This document shows, in pieces, positions 31,632 through 42,441 of a stretch of DNA of 64,000 bases; position 1 is the first letter of the stretch; every line of letters begins with the position of its first letter. Made by a program: the position numbers and the translations under genes. Under the pieces are notes generated by a model. That model searched no databases and was not told where the DNA came from. It was given only the letters and a program-made list of their open reading frames with translations. The DNA is taken from the NCBI GenBank assembly GCA_027575805.1, contig JANBPU010000006.1, positions 134,004-198,003 of the forward strand, in the 5' to 3' direction. The stretch is from Mycoemilia scoparia. Lineage: Eukaryota > Kickxellomycota > Kickxellomycetes > Kickxellales > Kickxellaceae.

Positions 31632-34004
31632 ATGACTGACAAAATTATTGTAAAGGAGTTGGACGTAAGGGTCGTTCTCGGCTACGACTCATGGGAGCGT
31701 GATAAGCCCCAGACTGTGATAATTACTGTCGAAATACACACTTCTATAGCAAGTGCTGGGCTGTCTGACAAAGTTACTGATAGTATCCACTATGGCCATA
31801 CAAAAAAGCGCATCGAGGCTTTCGTGGAAAACCATCCACGGCTAAAGTCTATTGAAGCAATGGCCGAGGGGGTTGCAAAGGCTTGTCTTGAAATGGGACC
31901 CCGTGCTCTTGGTGTTCGTGTTGAGATCAGAAAGCCAAGAGCTCTTCTCCATGCTAAATCTGCAGGCGTTGTCATATATCGCACCAGGGAAGACGTTTTT
32001 GGCGAATGGCCTTCCATCCCGGTTATAGAAGGCGAAACTGATGACCAGAAGTTGATCCGCCAGGCAAGGCATAATAAGGAGATCGAGAACGCGCTTCGTC
32101 CAGAGGATCATAGCTACCATCTTATCAAGGAGGACCTCATATTCGTGGAAGACTTGCACCTAAACGTAATTATCGGAGTCAATCTTTGGGAAAGACATTT
32201 CCGTCAAACAGTCAAGTTGCATCTGAAAATACATTCCCCAAAGCAACCCATTTCCATCGGATCAAGTAGCCAGCTTGTGGACTATGTTCCCCACAAAAAC
32301 AATTTCAGATTCCTAGTTGAGACAGTGTCCAGCTTTGTTGAGGCCAGCTCTTTCCGCACCGTTGAAGCATTTTCGAGTGCTGTGGCCAGAGTAGCAATAA
32401 AGCAATGCCATGTGGACAAGATTACTGTTCGGGTTGAAAAGCCTAGCGCGCTTATGTTTGCGGCGTGTTCAGGAGTAGAAATCACCCGCTCTAGCGCAGA
32501 TTTTAACCTTTGGCCAGCTTCTTTGCCATCTTCTAAAGTATCAAGCCTATTGGATGCAAATGCCATAGATGCCTACATAGCCCTGGGTACGAATATGGGA
32601 GACCGCTTGAGCAACCTTCATAACGCTTTAAATAAGCTAAATGCAACCGATGGGATAGTTGTCAAAGAGACAAGCTTTTTGTATGATACAGCCCCAATGT
32701 ATGTTACGGATCAGCCACTCTTCCTCAACGGTGCCTGCAAAATACAGACCACCCTGGGCCCAATAGAACTCCTCGACCAATTGAAAAAGATTGAGGGAGA
32801 TATGGGCAGAGATTTCGGAAGCATTAGGTTTGGTCCTAGAATCATTGATCTTGACATCTTGTTCTATGGCGACAAGAAGATTGACACAGAGCGTTTGACA
32901 ATTCCCCATCCACGTCTTCATGAGAGACGCTTCCAGCTAGCCCCTCTTTGTGATATCAATGACGAGCTATTCCATCCCCAGCTAGGAAAAACTGTTGCCA
33001 CATTGTTGAGACAGCTAACTACACATTCGGCTGCCCCTGATGATGTTATTCAGGTAACCCCGCTGTCAACGAATAAAGATCGTACGGCCCAACTAAAGAC
33101 CATGAGCAAAAAGCATAGATCCGGGACCTTGGTTATGGGGATATTAAACTGCACTCCAGACAGCTTTAGTGATGGAGGTGATCATAATGATGTCAAGTCA
33201 GCGGTATCATTTGCGAAGCAGATGGTAGAAAGTGGGGCTGACATCTTGGATATCGGTGGTCAATCTACAAGGCCGGGTTCTCAGCGTGTTAGTGAAGAAG
33301 ATGAGATAGCAAGAATAATTCCAGTTATAAAAATGATTAGGGAGGATGGTATATCAGTTCCAATTTCAGTAGATACATTTTACTCTTCTGTAGCAAAGGT
33401 TGCGCTCGATGCCGGAGCCGATATTATAAATGATGTTAGCGGTGGTACCTTTGATCTCGAGATGCTTCCTTTGGCCGCAAGGTACCAGTGCCCTATAATC
33501 ATCATGCATATGCGCGGTACTCCACAGACCATGAATTCCCACAGTGACTACAGCGACTTTGGAAACGATGTGATCCGTGGGGTGCGCCACGAGCTATCTC
33601 GGAGGGTCAGAGAAGCATTGGATGCGGGTGTTCCACGGTGGAATGTAATACTAGATCCAGGTGTTGGGTTTGCAAAGGCCGGAGCACAAAACTTTGAGCT
33701 TTTGCGACGCCTGAACGAGATCACCTTGTACTCACTCCCACCAACATCTGAGGACGAAAACATGCTACTTTCTGAAGAGGAAAACCTCGCAACTTACCTG
33801 CACGACTACCCTGTTCTTGTGGGTTCATCTAGAAAGAGGTTTATTGGAACAGTCACTGGAAAGGAAAATGCAAAAGATAGATCATGGGGAACGGCCGCTA
33901 CTGTTACTGCTGCTATACAAGGCGGCGCTGGAATTGTACGAGTACATGATGTTGCTGAGATGGTGGACGTAGTCAAAGTAACAGATAGCATCTGGTGCAA
34001 TTGA
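31632..34004 (+). CDS. FOL1: Folic acid synthesis protein: DHNA, HPPK and DHPS domains
   Basis: One polypeptide carrying three consecutive steps of folate synthesis, the usual fungal arrangement. Single exon, 790 aa from the first in-frame ATG; the frame is open 54 nt upstream without an ATG. Two dihydroneopterin aldolase-type domains stand in tandem (about 1-125, KELDVRVVLGYDSWERDKPQ; about 160-285, EDLHLNVIIGVNLWERHFRQ). HPPK follows (about 300-440, YIALGTNMGDRL ... RFGPRIIDLDILFYGD). Dihydropteroate synthase ends the protein (about 490-785, VMGILNCTPDSFSDGG, DIGGQSTRPGS, GSSRKRFIG). The sulphonamide-target domain appears intact. Confidence 0.96.
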   Translation: MTDKIIVKELDVRVVLGYDSWERDKPQTVIITVEIHTSIASAGLSDKVTDSIHYGHTKKRIEAFVENHPRLKSIEAMAEGVAKACLEMGPRALGVRVEIRKPRALLHAKSAGVVIYRTREDVFGEWPSIPVIEGETDDQKLIRQARHNKEIENALRPEDHSYHLIKEDLIFVEDLHLNVIIGVNLWERHFRQTVKLHLKIHSPKQPISIGSSSQLVDYVPHKNNFRFLVETVSSFVEASSFRTVEAFSSAVARVAIKQCHVDKITVRVEKPSALMFAACSGVEITRSSADFNLWPASLPSSKVSSLLDANAIDAYIALGTNMGDRLSNLHNALNKLNATDGIVVKETSFLYDTAPMYVTDQPLFLNGACKIQTTLGPIELLDQLKKIEGDMGRDFGSIRFGPRIIDLDILFYGDKKIDTERLTIPHPRLHERRFQLAPLCDINDELFHPQLGKTVATLLRQLTTHSAAPDDVIQVTPLSTNKDRTAQLKTMSKKHRSGTLVMGILNCTPDSFSDGGDHNDVKSAVSFAKQMVESGADILDIGGQSTRPGSQRVSEEDEIARIIPVIKMIREDGISVPISVDTFYSSVAKVALDAGADIINDVSGGTFDLEMLPLAARYQCPIIIMHMRGTPQTMNSHSDYSDFGNDVIRGVRHELSRRVREALDAGVPRWNVILDPGVGFAKAGAQNFELLRRLNEITLYSLPPTSEDENMLLSEEENLATYLHDYPVLVGSSRKRFIGTVTGKENAKDRSWGTAATVTAAIQGGAGIVRVHDVAEMVDVVKVTDSIWCN

Positions 34005-34620
34005 GATCTTTCTTGAACCCATAGGTAAACCACTGGAGATAGTAAATTGTCATTTTTCATTATCCTAATGAAGTTTTGGCCTGGAGGTCATTATCCAGCT
34101 GACAATCAACAATGTTTAAAAGTGGCTAGTTCAATGTTTAATTTTGTGTCCCAAGCTTTAAACACATACTTTTTTGAGTTGTATGATATTTAATACAACT
34201 AATGTAATATTCTATATCTTGTATATATCCATGGAAAATTGGTTTAAAAAGCTATGGATTTTCAACAACTACAAAAGTGACACATTTGCTATTGTGTAAT
34301 TAGAAATACAGTGTGGCTATATAAAGCCAGGTGCTCAATAAGCGCCATGATAATGTGGTCAGATTCCACACAGCCTTAGTTAAGCAAAAGTGGGTCCTTA
34401 GGAATTGTATGCAGATAGGCCTACAATTGAGCCAGAGCCTGTGAGGGCCTACCACAAATTTGATCCCAAGTGAAATTTTGCCGTGCATACATGGTAGCTC
34501 ACTAATTGTCGAATTTCTTGTTTAGTTGAATATAAAATTTCCAGCATATAAATACATTGGCACCACTACAAAATTTATCTACATATACAGACCAAATATT
34601 GATTTCTAAAAAGGATGGCA
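34005..34620. other. Gap between converging FOL1 and F-box genes
   Basis: AT-rich; no ORF, repeat-family copy or RNA gene recognised. Confidence 0.4.
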
Positions 34621-36006
34621 CTAAAACACTGAATAGGATCTGACTTTGGAAAAGAAAAATGGCTTGAAGGTTGCAAGCGAATAGTCAACTTTATCATTAT
34701 CCTTATCGTTATTTATGCTTGAATAGTTTATCCAATTAAGCTTGTTGTGTCTTCCCCGGGCTGTGTCAGACATGGCCAGTTCAATATAGAAATTCATTCT
34801 GCCACGAGAGGGATCACGCACAACAATTCTGACCTTTTGACCAGAGTTTTGGGTAGGTTCACCGTACTGAATGTCATAGTAACCTCTCTGTATGCCTTTA
34901 GTTCGAGAATCCCATTTGATCGATTTAACGACATTCTTCGGCTCATCCGGAGTCAGGAGCTTCATGCAAGTACCATCATGGAAAAATCTCAGATAGCGAT
35001 AGTATGTTACCAGGTGCACAGGAGAAAAGAAGCCGTTGTCATGACTGCCAGGTCTAATATAACAGCATGTTGATATATATATACCATCATAGCGAATATG
35101 GGGCATTTGCATATACATTTTCTTCCAGCTCAGCCCATATCTTGGGAGTTGTTGCTTCAATATGTTCATTTGGAGCAAGTATGTGTTCCTTTCTTTCAGC
35201 ATTTCATCATTGTCTTGGTTCTCGGCGAGCTCATGTCTAATGCTTATAGATCTTGTCGACTCGATGTTAATATGTGAGTAGATATTGGCAAATCGCCAAA
35301 GGTCAGGATCCATTGTTATCAGAACAAATTTTTTGCAGAGTGCACTTGCTCGACCTACGGCTTGAATATCTATAATTGCAAGTATCTTCAAGATGCGGAG
35401 GGTCAACTCTTGTGGGAGTCGATCTATGTGAACTGGTCTATTTTCTCTCTTTGGTAGACATTTTAAGCTCAAGGAGCCAAGCTGTGATATCATGTCATTC
35501 ATATCGTTTAAATCGTCGGGATTATTCTCAGTATACTCTTTGGGATGAGAGACCGCATCAGCGAGAAGCGTGAGGTCTTGAGGCACTTTTGAGGAGGACC
35601 TCCATTGATTGTGTAAGTCAATTTCCGCTATACCAAGACTGTCCTTAGTGTTTGATTTCGCCTTTACTTGTAGTAGCTTGCGATAGTTGTAATCGATATG
35701 TGAATCAAGCTTGAATGCTGCACGATAATACTTGAGAGCATCACCAAGTCTTCCTTCCTGCTCAAATGTAATTGCGGTAAGGTAATGATCTATAGCCAGT
35801 TCTGACTTCTTTCCTGCACTAGTTTGTTGACTCACACTGCTATTGTTAGTAATCAAGGTAGTAGATAGTGATTCTGCATTGATGTCAGAAACGCCATCTT
35901 TAGCCTCATTTTCCGTAGGCTCCTTCAATTTCTTAACTACTTCTTTGGCTCCAATTTCTTGAATCCATTGCTGTCGGAAAGACTCGAGCTCAGGGTTATC
36001 TTGCAT
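34621..36006 (-). CDS. F-box protein, FBXO9/Pof7/Hrt3-like
   Basis: A likely substrate receptor of an SCF ubiquitin ligase. The exon gives 461 aa from the ATG at 36004-36006. The region begins ELESFRQQWIQEIG, as in FBXO9 relatives. A TPR-like helix pair follows (AIDHYLTAITFEQEGRLGDALKYYRAAFKLD, about 80-115). The F-box is LPQELTLRILKILAIIDIQAVGRASALCKKF, about 205-240. The C-terminal domain (GIYISTCCYIRPG, YYRYLRFFHDGTCMKLLTPDEP) is the FBXO9 beta-rich domain. The frame stays open 27 nt upstream across an acceptor-like ttacag, so a short upstream coding exon is possible. Confidence 0.85.
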   Translation of the reverse strand: MQDNPELESFRQQWIQEIGAKEVVKKLKEPTENEAKDGVSDINAESLSTTLITNNSSVSQQTSAGKKSELAIDHYLTAITFEQEGRLGDALKYYRAAFKLDSHIDYNYRKLLQVKAKSNTKDSLGIAEIDLHNQWRSSSKVPQDLTLLADAVSHPKEYTENNPDDLNDMNDMISQLGSLSLKCLPKRENRPVHIDRLPQELTLRILKILAIIDIQAVGRASALCKKFVLITMDPDLWRFANIYSHINIESTRSISIRHELAENQDNDEMLKERNTYLLQMNILKQQLPRYGLSWKKMYMQMPHIRYDGIYISTCCYIRPGSHDNGFFSPVHLVTYYRYLRFFHDGTCMKLLTPDEPKNVVKSIKWDSRTKGIQRGYYDIQYGEPTQNSGQKVRIVVRDPSRGRMNFYIELAMSDTARGRHNKLNWINYSSINNDKDNDKVDYSLATFKPFFFSKVRSYSVF

Positions 36007-36466
36007 TTTAGGTACCTGTAATATACAAACCACAGATCATAAGAGGGCCAATGAGGTGCTAAATTGTTGATATTTATAAAGCACTCAAGAATGATGATTA
36101 CAAATCAGATTTCAATATGGCAGGAACCAGAAAAGACAGTTTTATGGGATTTGCTTCGTCTTCCTATCAGGACATCACCACCTCATGCCTGGGTCATTTA
36201 ATATATGAGCTCTATAAATATGGCCCACTATTGGGTGGAGTCAGTAACTTGGTTGGACAGTAGGCCCTCCTGAACTTATTTGTTTTGTTACAATGGCGCC
36301 ACGGCATTGCAGGAAAGCAGTAACTGTTTTGACTCCTTTGTGGATAATCCCCATAATCCTGACATGGTTATCACTCAATGACAAGGGAGGAAAGCAAGTT
36401 GGCTCACAAACAACCAGCTTTCTTTACTAGAGAACACGTTTTGTATTTGCATTATTATATAGAAAA
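36007..36466. other. Divergent promoter region, F-box / F-BAR genes
   Basis: A 460-bp gap between outward-facing genes; nothing specific recognised beyond a possible upstream exon of the F-box gene. Confidence 0.4.
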
Positions 36467-39400
36467 ATGACTTTTGGGACACAACTAACGGTAAGTACAA
36501 AGACCTATGCTTGAAGAAACGCAAAAACAAAGTTAGATTTCAAACTAACTCGACATATAACAACGATAGCCTATAGAGGTTGGGTCCATAAATGGGCATG
36601 TTGAGGCCGGAATCGAGCTTTATAAGGTCCTAAAGGGAGCCATTGAGCAGAGAATCCAGATTGAATCCGAGTTTAGCAAAAAGCTCGAAGGCTTGGCCAA
36701 GAAGACAAAGTCAGACCTGGTCAAACTCAACGAAAGTCAAGCATTTGGAGACTTGGATTTGGAGTTTGCGAAGGCATCGGACTTTTCTGAAATTGATCTT
36801 GGTGGGCCACTGTTAGATTCAGTAGCGGGTGGGGGTATTCCAAGCTTGGGTCTAGCACTCAGTGCCTGGACCAAGCAAATATGGGACGAAGCTCAGGGAC
36901 GTCGGCTGCTTATTGACGATCTTAAAAGCAACATTGTAGATAAGTTGTCCGTAAACCACAAGTTTCTTGATACGCTGAGAGAAGAGGTATATTATATTTA
37001 AATGAAATAACATCACAATGTATACACGATTGCATAAGAATCAATGAGCTTAAGGGGTTACTTTGATATCTTGATAGAACATGAAATGTCATCGTGATCT
37101 ACTTTCCAAGAGAGATGCTGTCTATGAACAAAAGGATAGCGTGAGTATTGTTAAGAGCTATCATGGAATTTTACAAAGAATCGCAGTTCACAATAGAAAA
37201 TCTAACTGGAGGGACAATTTTATAGACCCGCGCAGAATATAACGCTATTAAGGATGAGTTTTCCAAGTCAAGGGACAAGCAGCTGCGCGCTGAAAACGAA
37301 AAGAAGCAGGATAGAGTAAGTGTCTTTGCAAACCATATTTATTTGACAGTTTGAACTCAAAATGCTCAGGTATATTTTATCTCAAATAGTACCAGAAGAA
37401 AGCTCAAAACCAAGCATCTCAGCGCGATCGTATGAAGAACTACTACATCCTTGCAGTCAATACTGCGAATGCGGTAAAAAATTGCACAAACGAAGTGTCT
37501 TTCCCGGCCATCATGGACGTAAGTTTGCTTCATTAAAGAAATCTTTATTCTAAAGGAATATTCCAAATCAACTAAAAGATTCCAAAATTTGTGTAGAACA
37601 TGTACAACATAAATATGACACAGATAAGCAACATTCGCAGTCTTCTTATGAGTGCAACTAAGAAGCAGAATGACTTCAGTCAGCACATCTCTAAGCGTTT
37701 TGATGAAGTTTTCGAGAGGCTTGGATCAGCAAATGCTGAAGGTGATATTCAGACATGGATACAGAAGCGTATAGATGAGGGCATTAGTAAACAAGAGGAC
37801 GACCCAGACTTCCGCGTTGTCCTAGACCAGTCGCGCGGGGACCATGTAAGGAACATAAATTGTTTTGCTTTTTAGATTGATACTTGGGGTCATGATATTT
37901 AAAACCTATTTTCTGATATTTAGGATGGACTTATTACTGAAGGCTGCGAAGAGCGAATATTGACCAATATGGTCGTCGAGTCTAGAATAAAGCTAGAGCC
38001 CATTCGTGAGGAGATAGAGGATCTAGAAGCTTACATCAGCCGTGGAAGAGCTGAACTAGAAAGAGTTGGATTTGATGATGGCGAAGATGAGGGTGTGCAA
38101 AGATCTGATGCAGTCCAAGTAAGACATTAGTACATTTTAAAGATATAACTACACAAAAGGAATTGCACTTTTTATGTATGATAGCACTGCACTTTTGCTA
38201 TCTATAGGATCTTGATAAAGCACTTCGTAGCCTTGCTGCTGCTAAACTTGAAGAAGCAAAATGGCTTTCTCGGCAGACATTTATTGAAAACATCTTGGGT
38301 GGTAAGCAGCATATCACATTTGATTGATCTATTATATATATGCTTGCATGTATAGTGTGAAAATCAACTAACTTTCATACGCTTTATTACAAAGAAATTC
38401 GCGTCGATAACCCTCACGACCTAAAAAAGGAATCATTTGTTCTGGGGTCAACGTGTGCTGTTTGCGAAAAGACTGTTCGTGGTGATGGTCTTAAGTGTAC
38501 TGTTTGCGAGGTAAAACTTCACACAAGCTGCAAACTCGACAATGATCCAGAGTGCTCTGGAGCAGTTGAGAAACCAAGAGGATTTTTGGCGAGAACATTC
38601 AAAGGTAAACTACATTTAAATCAAAATTTCACAATCAAGAGCTGCATATGTGCCTATGATCATTTCAACGAAAGCAAATTTTAACTCAAAAACACACATT
38701 TTTTATAAAGGGAGAAAGAAGACTCATAAACGAGAGCCATCATCAGAATTATCGGTTAGTTCTGGAATGGCATCAAAAGTTTCGCTCAACGATAACTCAC
38801 CACATTCAGCCTCACCAAGCTATGCAAATCGCTCATCCACTGAAGTTGGTGCTCCACCGCCAGTTATGCCTCGCAAGTCCCTCTCTTCATCTACATTTGG
38901 TGCCCCTGCTCTTCCGGTTCGCTCGAATACCCAAAGATCCACAGCTAGCCATATAACAGGTCACCCAGTTGTACCTGTTCCCTCTCGTGCATCGAAACCA
39001 AGAAGCCGTAGTCCTTCTTTTGGTCCCAGCGTGGGGAATGGTGGAGGTATCATAGCTACGACTGCTGGGTTTGGTCTTCCTCCAAGAATCGATGAATCTT
39101 CTGGGAAATGGATGGAAGTAATATCCGATTACCAGGGCGAGGGCGAGGATTACCTGAGCGTGAGAATTGGCGATAGAGTATTTATACCTGATGATGGTAA
39201 GGAATTTCTGTCATTAGACATTTTATTATAAATACTGAGTGCTCTGGATCACAAACCAATGCTAACAAAACATTCGTATTCTGAAAATGACCATCAAATA
39301 GGAGAATCATGGCCAGGTTGGGTATTGGCAGAAATGAATGGTAAGAGGGGCTTAGTTCCGGAAGACTATATCTCCTCTCCTCAGTCAACCTCAGGACCTG

Positions 39401-39624
39401 GGATTACCTCCAGACCCTTGCCATCACAGCCGATTCCTAGGGCTACTGGTAGTCCAGCGCGCGTGCTATACGACTACACAGGTGATCCAGGAAGTGATGT
39501 CTTGACAATCAAACAGAATCAAGAGATTCTTGTTACAGACCAAAATGTTGGATCTGGATGGGTTGAAGCTAAAGTAGGAAGCTCCACGGGCCTTGTTCCA
39601 GAATCGTATATTCAGTATTTGTAG
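36467..39624 (+). CDS. BZZ1: F-BAR, C1 and double-SH3 protein (Bzz1-like)
   Basis: Bzz1/syndapin-type proteins bend membrane at endocytic sites and activate WASP-driven actin assembly. Eleven exons: 36467-36490, 36579-36986, 37078-37140, 37226-37315, 37390-37518, 37597-37845, 37924-38118, 38208-38301, 38395-38604, 38711-39196 and 39302-39624 (756 aa). F-BAR about 10-300 (GIELYKVLKGAIEQRIQIES ... KNYYILAVNTANAVKN). A coiled coil near 345-415. A C1 zinc finger at about 430-480 (CAVCEKTVRGDGLKCTVCEV KLHTSCK). A Ser/Pro-rich linker. SH3-1 (VISDYQGEGEDYLSVRIGDR ... GWVLAEMNGKRGLVPEDYI) and SH3-2 (VLYDYTGDPGSDVLTI ... STGLVPESYIQYL). Verprolin at 7-9 kb acts in the same pathway. Confidence 0.9.
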
Positions 39625-39753
39625 AAAATATTTACTTTAGAAGAACTTTATAGTTGTTATCTGATCTTGAAATTTCAATACATATAAAATGATTTAAATT
39701 GCTGGGAGCCAATGCTCAGCTATGCGAGTGTAAAAATATCTAGTGGGATTCTT

Positions 39754-40456
39754 TTACTGGAGACGTATCCCTTGATACGATGAGCTCTCGTAGTTGTGAA
39801 CAAAGAATAGAATGAGACAGCTAGAAAGAATACATAACGACTGAAGCACGTTGGTTATTCCCGTATACATCACATCAGCAGGGATTTCCGGATGTACAAA
39901 CTTCACAATCAATATAACTAGTGAGCCGGCCAGCCCGCCACCAAGAAGCGCTATGCCCATAAACAAAACAAATTTGGCCTTCGATGCTGATCCACCATTA
40001 TCATACCCAAAGCCGTCATCTTCGTATAGTATACTGAAATCTATGGAATTTATTCTATTTTTCGAATGGCAGAGATTTTTAAGTTTCGGTTTTAAAGCAA
40101 AGTACAATATTTGACATCAATAGAGGTGCTTACACAATCATCCCAAGTGTACAAATAAGGCCTGGAAGCCAGTCTTCGAATCCTCGTCTTGGGGTATAGT
40201 TATCGATATTATTGGCAGATACAAGCCCGTCGATAAAGAACCACCACCCCAAAGTGAACTAAACAGTAGGTAGTCAAATTGAATTTATAAAAGGCTCTCC
40301 ACACATTCTAAATACACTTTCTTGGTGCTATAAAGCACTTTGACTTACAAGTCCACCAGAAAAGTAGACGCCAACATCACGTAGCTGCTCCTGCCACTCG
40401 CTTGGAATGCGAATGCAAGGCCTCCAGATAAATGGGGAGCGGGAATGCGTAGCCAT
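39754..40456 (-). CDS. VPS68: Vps68/TMEM50-family membrane protein
   Basis: A small four-helix membrane protein; yeast Vps68 works with Vps55 in endosome-to-vacuole sorting. Three exons: 40349-40456, 40134-40258 and 39754-40033 (170 aa; yeast about 184). The start HSRSPFIWRPCIRIPSEWQE is followed by hydrophobic spans including VGVYFSGGLFTLGWWFFIDG, LPGLICTLGMIV, FVLFMGIALLGGGLAGSLVI and VLQSLCILSSCLILFF. The loop FIDGLVSANNIDNYTPRRGFEDWLPG is the family hallmark. The stop lies only 129 bp from the stop of the converging F-BAR gene. Confidence 0.88.
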
Positions 40457-40990
40457 GTCTATATAATGTACTTTTATAATACTTTGTTCTTGTGGTTGAA
40501 GGAAAATTGGTTTTTATAAACTACTGGATAATCAAAGAGTTGAAATAAAAGGGGTTGAAGCCTAGAAGGGATGTAGTACTTAATGACGTGTCCAAAAAAT
40601 TGTGATATAATCCCAGACAAGATTAGCAAAAGTTATGGGAAAAAGCAGTCTTACCATAACCCAACCAAATGGGCAATAATTTTTGAAGGGTGAAAGTTCA
40701 ATAGTAAAACTGGACATCCATTTGGCTGTGATTCCCCTATAATCACTGGTCCCCAAAATTCACCCTTCAAAAATTATTACCCAAATGGCAAAAAACGGAA
40801 TTTCGTGTCTACCCTATACTATATAACATCCGCTTGGTTCCTCACTTTCAAAAATAAATAGCGATTGAATGCAATAATATATTTCCAAGTATTAAATTGA
40901 AAAATGGTAACAGAAAAAATATAATAAAATAAATGTTTACAAAAGTCTACTTAGGAAGCAAAGAAGCTATGTGTTGATAAAAAATTTAGT
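40457..40990. other. Gap with one MITE upstream of Vps68
   Basis: Contains MITE C2 (40671-40782), about 215 bp upstream of the Vps68 start, and the 3' flank of the securin candidate. Confidence 0.5.
40671..40782 (+). mobile_element. MITE group C, copy C2
   Basis: 112 bp with exact AAAT duplications (40667-40670 and 40783-40786). Ends GGGCAATAATTTTTGAAGGG and, inverted, GGGTAATAATTTTTGAAGGG. It differs from C1 at only a few scattered positions, suggesting recent spread. Confidence 0.9.
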
Positions 40991-42008
40991 TTAACGCAGT
41001 TTTGTTGGCTTGCGCAGTAATGTGGGGGTGGAGCAATTGAATTTAGAGGTTTGGACTTTATCTTTGGGCTTGGTCAGCGTAGCCTTGCTTGGCTTAGGGA
41101 TCAATGATACATTACTAAATAGCTGAATTTCTATGTCGCTGTCGATGTCGGTCAAGATGTTGTCGAGGTCAGCGATATCGTGCAAACCATTTGTGTCATC
41201 ATTGGGCAGGAGAGGTGCCTCTACACAATATTCAATTTCTAGACTTTTGGGTCTAGATGCAATACTAAAGGCGTCAGTTGGTACCTTACTCATGGCAACA
41301 AGAGCATCAATATCCAACTCATAATCATACAGCCCGGCAAAGTCATGACACTCTACTTTCATAATAAAATTGATAGAGCATGTTAGCAGGGCATCTAGCA
41401 AATATTTCAAAATGAAATGTAAATTGCCAACCATACCTGTTGCTTTAGACTTTGCGGGACAATATTCGGGCTCCAATAAATCCGATTCAAAGGCAATACC
41501 TTTGCCGTTAATAGCCTTGAGATCAGCGTCTATATTTCTGGGTTTTATCATACTCTGCTTCAGAGTGTCTACTTTTAAAGTTGACTTCTTTGTGCTTTGA
41601 AGTTTTGACATGGGTGAGTTGGCTGCAAGTTTTCCAGCAATACGCTTAGCCATATTTAGTGCTGGAGTTTTGTTTGTAATATCTTGCAGTTTAGTCCTGC
41701 TAAACACCTTCTCAGTGACCCCGCCTTTTCCTATAATATATATTGTATATATCAGAAAATGAACCATCAGTTTATCCCTGTGTGGATTTTTGGGTATTAC
41801 TTATTTATATATCTAACTTCATACCTATCGGGGACATTGTTCCATTTGGCGTGTTGAATTCCTTATTCAGCAAAGCATTCTGCTTTATCCCCATGACGCG
41901 TCTTGGTGTTTTCTGTCCAAGTAAACCGGCACGCCTCTTTGGGCCAACACTCATTGGAGCATTTTCTTTATCAAAATGTACATTCGTATGGTGAGCTCGA
42001 GAAATCAT
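40991..42008 (-). CDS. Securin candidate (Cut2/Pds1-like)
   Basis: Securins inhibit separase until APC/C destroys them at anaphase. Three exons: 41825-42008, 41437-41730 and 40991-41352 (279 aa). The layout fits: a KEN box at residues 14-16 (FDKENAP), basic segments with D-box-like RAGLLGQKT and RTKLQDITN, a basic middle (MAKRIAGKLAANSPMSKLQS), then an acidic C-terminal half. LEPEYCPAK and LEIEYCVEAP resemble the acidic-hydrophobic-Glu-Tyr separase pseudosubstrate segment of fungal securins. Securins are poorly conserved in sequence, so this rests on motif order rather than homology. Another KEN-box APC/C substrate is the alternative. APC2 lies about 2 kb away. Confidence 0.55.
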
Positions 42009-42441
42009 TGTTACAAATTACTGTATATATATGTAGTGAATTAAATGCGATGAAGTGTAAACCAGAGAGAGAAGTGAGTGTTAAAAATAAAGAAATGTTG
42101 ACTTTATAGAAATTTATAGATGCCAGGCTCTCTGAGGGGAGTGAATTAACTTTATGGGTTGTGTAATTCAGGTAAAGTAAATATAGGGAACTTGATTTTT
42201 AAATAGAAAATTCACATTCAAACTTTTGATAAACAATCACATTGATGTAAAAGTAAACAAACCTCATTTTGAAGAATTCGAAAACCTTAACAAAAGCCAT
42301 CACCTAAACTATTCATGTCTTTTACCCATAATACAGTACAAGAAAAAACAAAATTGTACCCAAATCTAAGCTATATTATGCTAAAACAATGGACTTTTTT
42401 AAAGCATATTCAAAGAGTATATCAAATAAAGATCCTTGAAA
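42009..42441. other. Divergent promoter region, securin candidate / CCNDBP1-like
   Basis: 433 bp between outward-facing starts, AT-rich, no recognised element. Confidence 0.4.
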
